Part shown: piece after piece, positions 5,071 through 6,207 of the stretch
Layout of the letters: each line of letters begins with the position of its first letter
How positions within the stretch are numbered: position 1 is the first letter of the stretch
Assembly: GCA_017404125.1 (NCBI GenBank)
Contig: JAFRCZ010000007.1
Coordinates: 1 to 6,207 of the forward strand
Origin: Methanobrevibacter sp.
Lineage (GTDB): Archaea > Methanobacteriota > Methanobacteria > Methanobacteriales > Methanobacteriaceae
Reading direction: 5' to 3'
DNA: 6,207 nt
Program-made: the position numbers and the translations under genes
Notes under the pieces: model-generated
Database searches by the model: none
The model's input: the letters and a program-made list of their open reading frames with translations, nothing else
Told to the model about the DNA's origin: nothing

Positions 5071-6207
5071 TTATTCCTCATCTTCTTCTGTTGCATCAAT
5101 CAAATTCTGATAGTAGTCATAATAGGAATCAGCTTCCACATCATCAGGGATTTCAGTAGGATAGTCTTCAGTGATACAGCCTAAGCATAAGTTATCCCCA
5201 TCAATGCCGATTGCATCAATGAGAGATTCAATGCTGATGTATCCTAAAGTTTCAGCACCTAATTGCTTTCTAATCTCTTCGATTTCCAAATTAGCTGCAA
5301 TCAATTCTTCCTTGGTAGCAAGAGCAACACCATAATAACATGGAGAAATTACAGGAGGACATCCAATTAGCATATGGACCTCTTTAGCACCTGCTGCCTT
5401 AAGAATCCTGACTAAAGATGCAGAGGTAGTTCCTCTTACAATACTATCATCTATTACAACAACACTTTTTCCTTCTAATTCATGTCTTAATGGGTTTAAT
5501 TTAAGTCTTACTGCAATTTCACGTTCATGTTGAGTTGGCATAATAAAAGTTCTTCCAGCATACCTGTTTTTGATTAAACCTTCACCATATGGAATGCCTG
5601 AAGCTCTTGCATAGCCAATAGCTGCAGGAATTGATGAGTCAGGTACAGGCAATACCAAGTCTGCATCAATAGGATATTGCTTGAATAATGCTTCTCCAAT
5701 CTTAAGTCTTGTATTATAAACGCTTCTCTCATCAATCACACTGTCTGGACGAGCAAAGTAAACATACTCGAACATACAATGTGCCCTTTTGGAACCTTTT
5801 GCAGAAGGCAAAATATAGGATTTGACCTCATTATCCTTAAAGTATAAGAGTTCGCCAGGTTCCATATCACGAATCAAGCGAGCATTCATTACATCAAATG
5901 CTACAGATTCAGATGCAACTACAAAATGGTCATCTGTTTCACCTAAAACCAAAGGTTTCATAGCCATAGGATCTCTTAAAACGTAAAGCTCATCATTGAT
6001 TAAAATGACCAATGAATAGGAACCTATTAACTTTTGAGAAACGTTATCGATAACCTTTAGAATATCTTTCTCGTTTTTAGCCTCTTCCTTGATTAAATAA
6101 CATACAACTTCAGAATCAGTATCAGATTTGAATTCATATCCTTTTTCAATTAATTCCTCTCTTAAGGAACCTGAATTTACAATGTCCCCATTATGAGCCA
6201 TAGCTAT
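5071..6207 (-). CDS. purF: Amidophosphoribosyltransferase PurF (5' end beyond the window)
   Basis: PurF makes 5-phosphoribosylamine from PRPP and glutamine, the first committed step of de novo purine synthesis. The frame is open to the window edge, so the catalytic Cys and first part of the glutaminase domain (roughly the first 70-100 residues) are missing. The visible part begins in the glutaminase domain at [11 protein letters not shown]. Numbering from that Met (6201), the transferase domain includes YVYFARPDS (146-154) and the PRPP loop [14 protein letters not shown] (247-260). Cys142, Cys288, Cys339 and Cys342 correspond to the four [4Fe-4S] ligands of the Bacillus-type enzyme, so this is the oxygen-sensitive Fe-S form, unlike the clusterless E. 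coli type. The C-terminus ends in an acidic EEDEE tail. The Met at 6201 is internal, not the start. A strong oligo-T terminator follows. Confidence 0.96.
   Translation of the reverse strand: MAMAHNGDIVNSGSLREELIEKGYEFKSDTDSEVVCYLIKEEAKNEKDILKVIDNVSQKLIGSYSLVILINDELYVLRDPMAMKPLVLGETDDHFVVASESVAFDVMNARLIRDMEPGELLYFKDNEVKSYILPSAKGSKRAHCMFEYVYFARPDSVIDERSVYNTRLKIGEALFKQYPIDADLVLPVPDSSIPAAIGYARASGIPYGEGLIKNRYAGRTFIMPTQHEREIAVRLKLNPLRHELEGKSVVVIDDSIVRGTTSASLVRILKAAGAKEVHMLIGCPPVISPCYYGVALATKEELIAANLEIEEIRKQLGAETLGYISIESLIDAIGIDGDNLCLGCITEDYPTEIPDDVEADSYYDYYQNLIDATEEDEE

Noticed and set aside
6199..6201. ATG at 6201 as the true start of PurF
   Set aside because: The frame stays open upstream (Ile-Ala before the Met), and AHNGDIVN is an internal glutaminase-domain motif.

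Overview
The window is strongly A+T-rich and looks like the chromosome of a methanogenic archaeon, most likely of the Methanobacteriaceae (Methanobrevibacter-like). The main reasons are a CfbC-type NifH homologue (coenzyme F430 synthesis, needed for methyl-coenzyme M reductase), two largely archaeal protein families (DUF371 and the stand-alone DUF123/Uri-like nuclease), TATA/box A-like promoter elements, and long oligo-T tracts after minus-strand genes. The genus is an inference from content and composition, not a measured placement.

Layout, left to right. Positions 1-122 are non-coding, with short A/T-rich tandem repeats and the probable oligo-T terminator of the tRNA. A tRNA-Leu (anticodon GAG) lies on the minus strand at 123-206, with a well-placed box A upstream. 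A DUF371 gene (313-726, minus) follows; it has a box A about 25 bp before its start codon and no Shine-Dalgarno, so it may be leaderless. Divergent from it is a plus-strand group: a DUF1848 gene interrupted by an in-frame TAA (862-1800), a small cysteine-rich DUF3795 protein (1820-2173), and a GIY-YIG nuclease-like protein (2302-2748). The rest is on the minus strand: cfbC (2831-3634), a U32-family protein (3716-4972), and the 3' part of purF (5071 to beyond 6207), which runs off the window end.

Function. The minus-strand genes are housekeeping: PurF starts de novo purine synthesis, CfbC drives the reductive cyclisation step of F430 synthesis, and the U32 protein is probably an Fe-S RNA-modifying or hydroxylating enzyme. 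PurF, CfbC and U32 all carry the cysteines expected for oxygen-sensitive Fe-S clusters, which suits a strict anaerobe. The plus-strand DUF1848-DUF3795 pair is the least understood part: both proteins have CX3CX2C cysteine groups and are only 19 bp apart.

The most notable observation is the single TAA codon in the DUF1848 gene. It cuts the predicted radical-SAM-like cysteine cluster off from the rest of the protein, while the downstream reading frame and its motifs stay intact to the natural C-terminus. I see no CRISPR array, insertion sequence or phage gene, and no clearly new multi-gene system.
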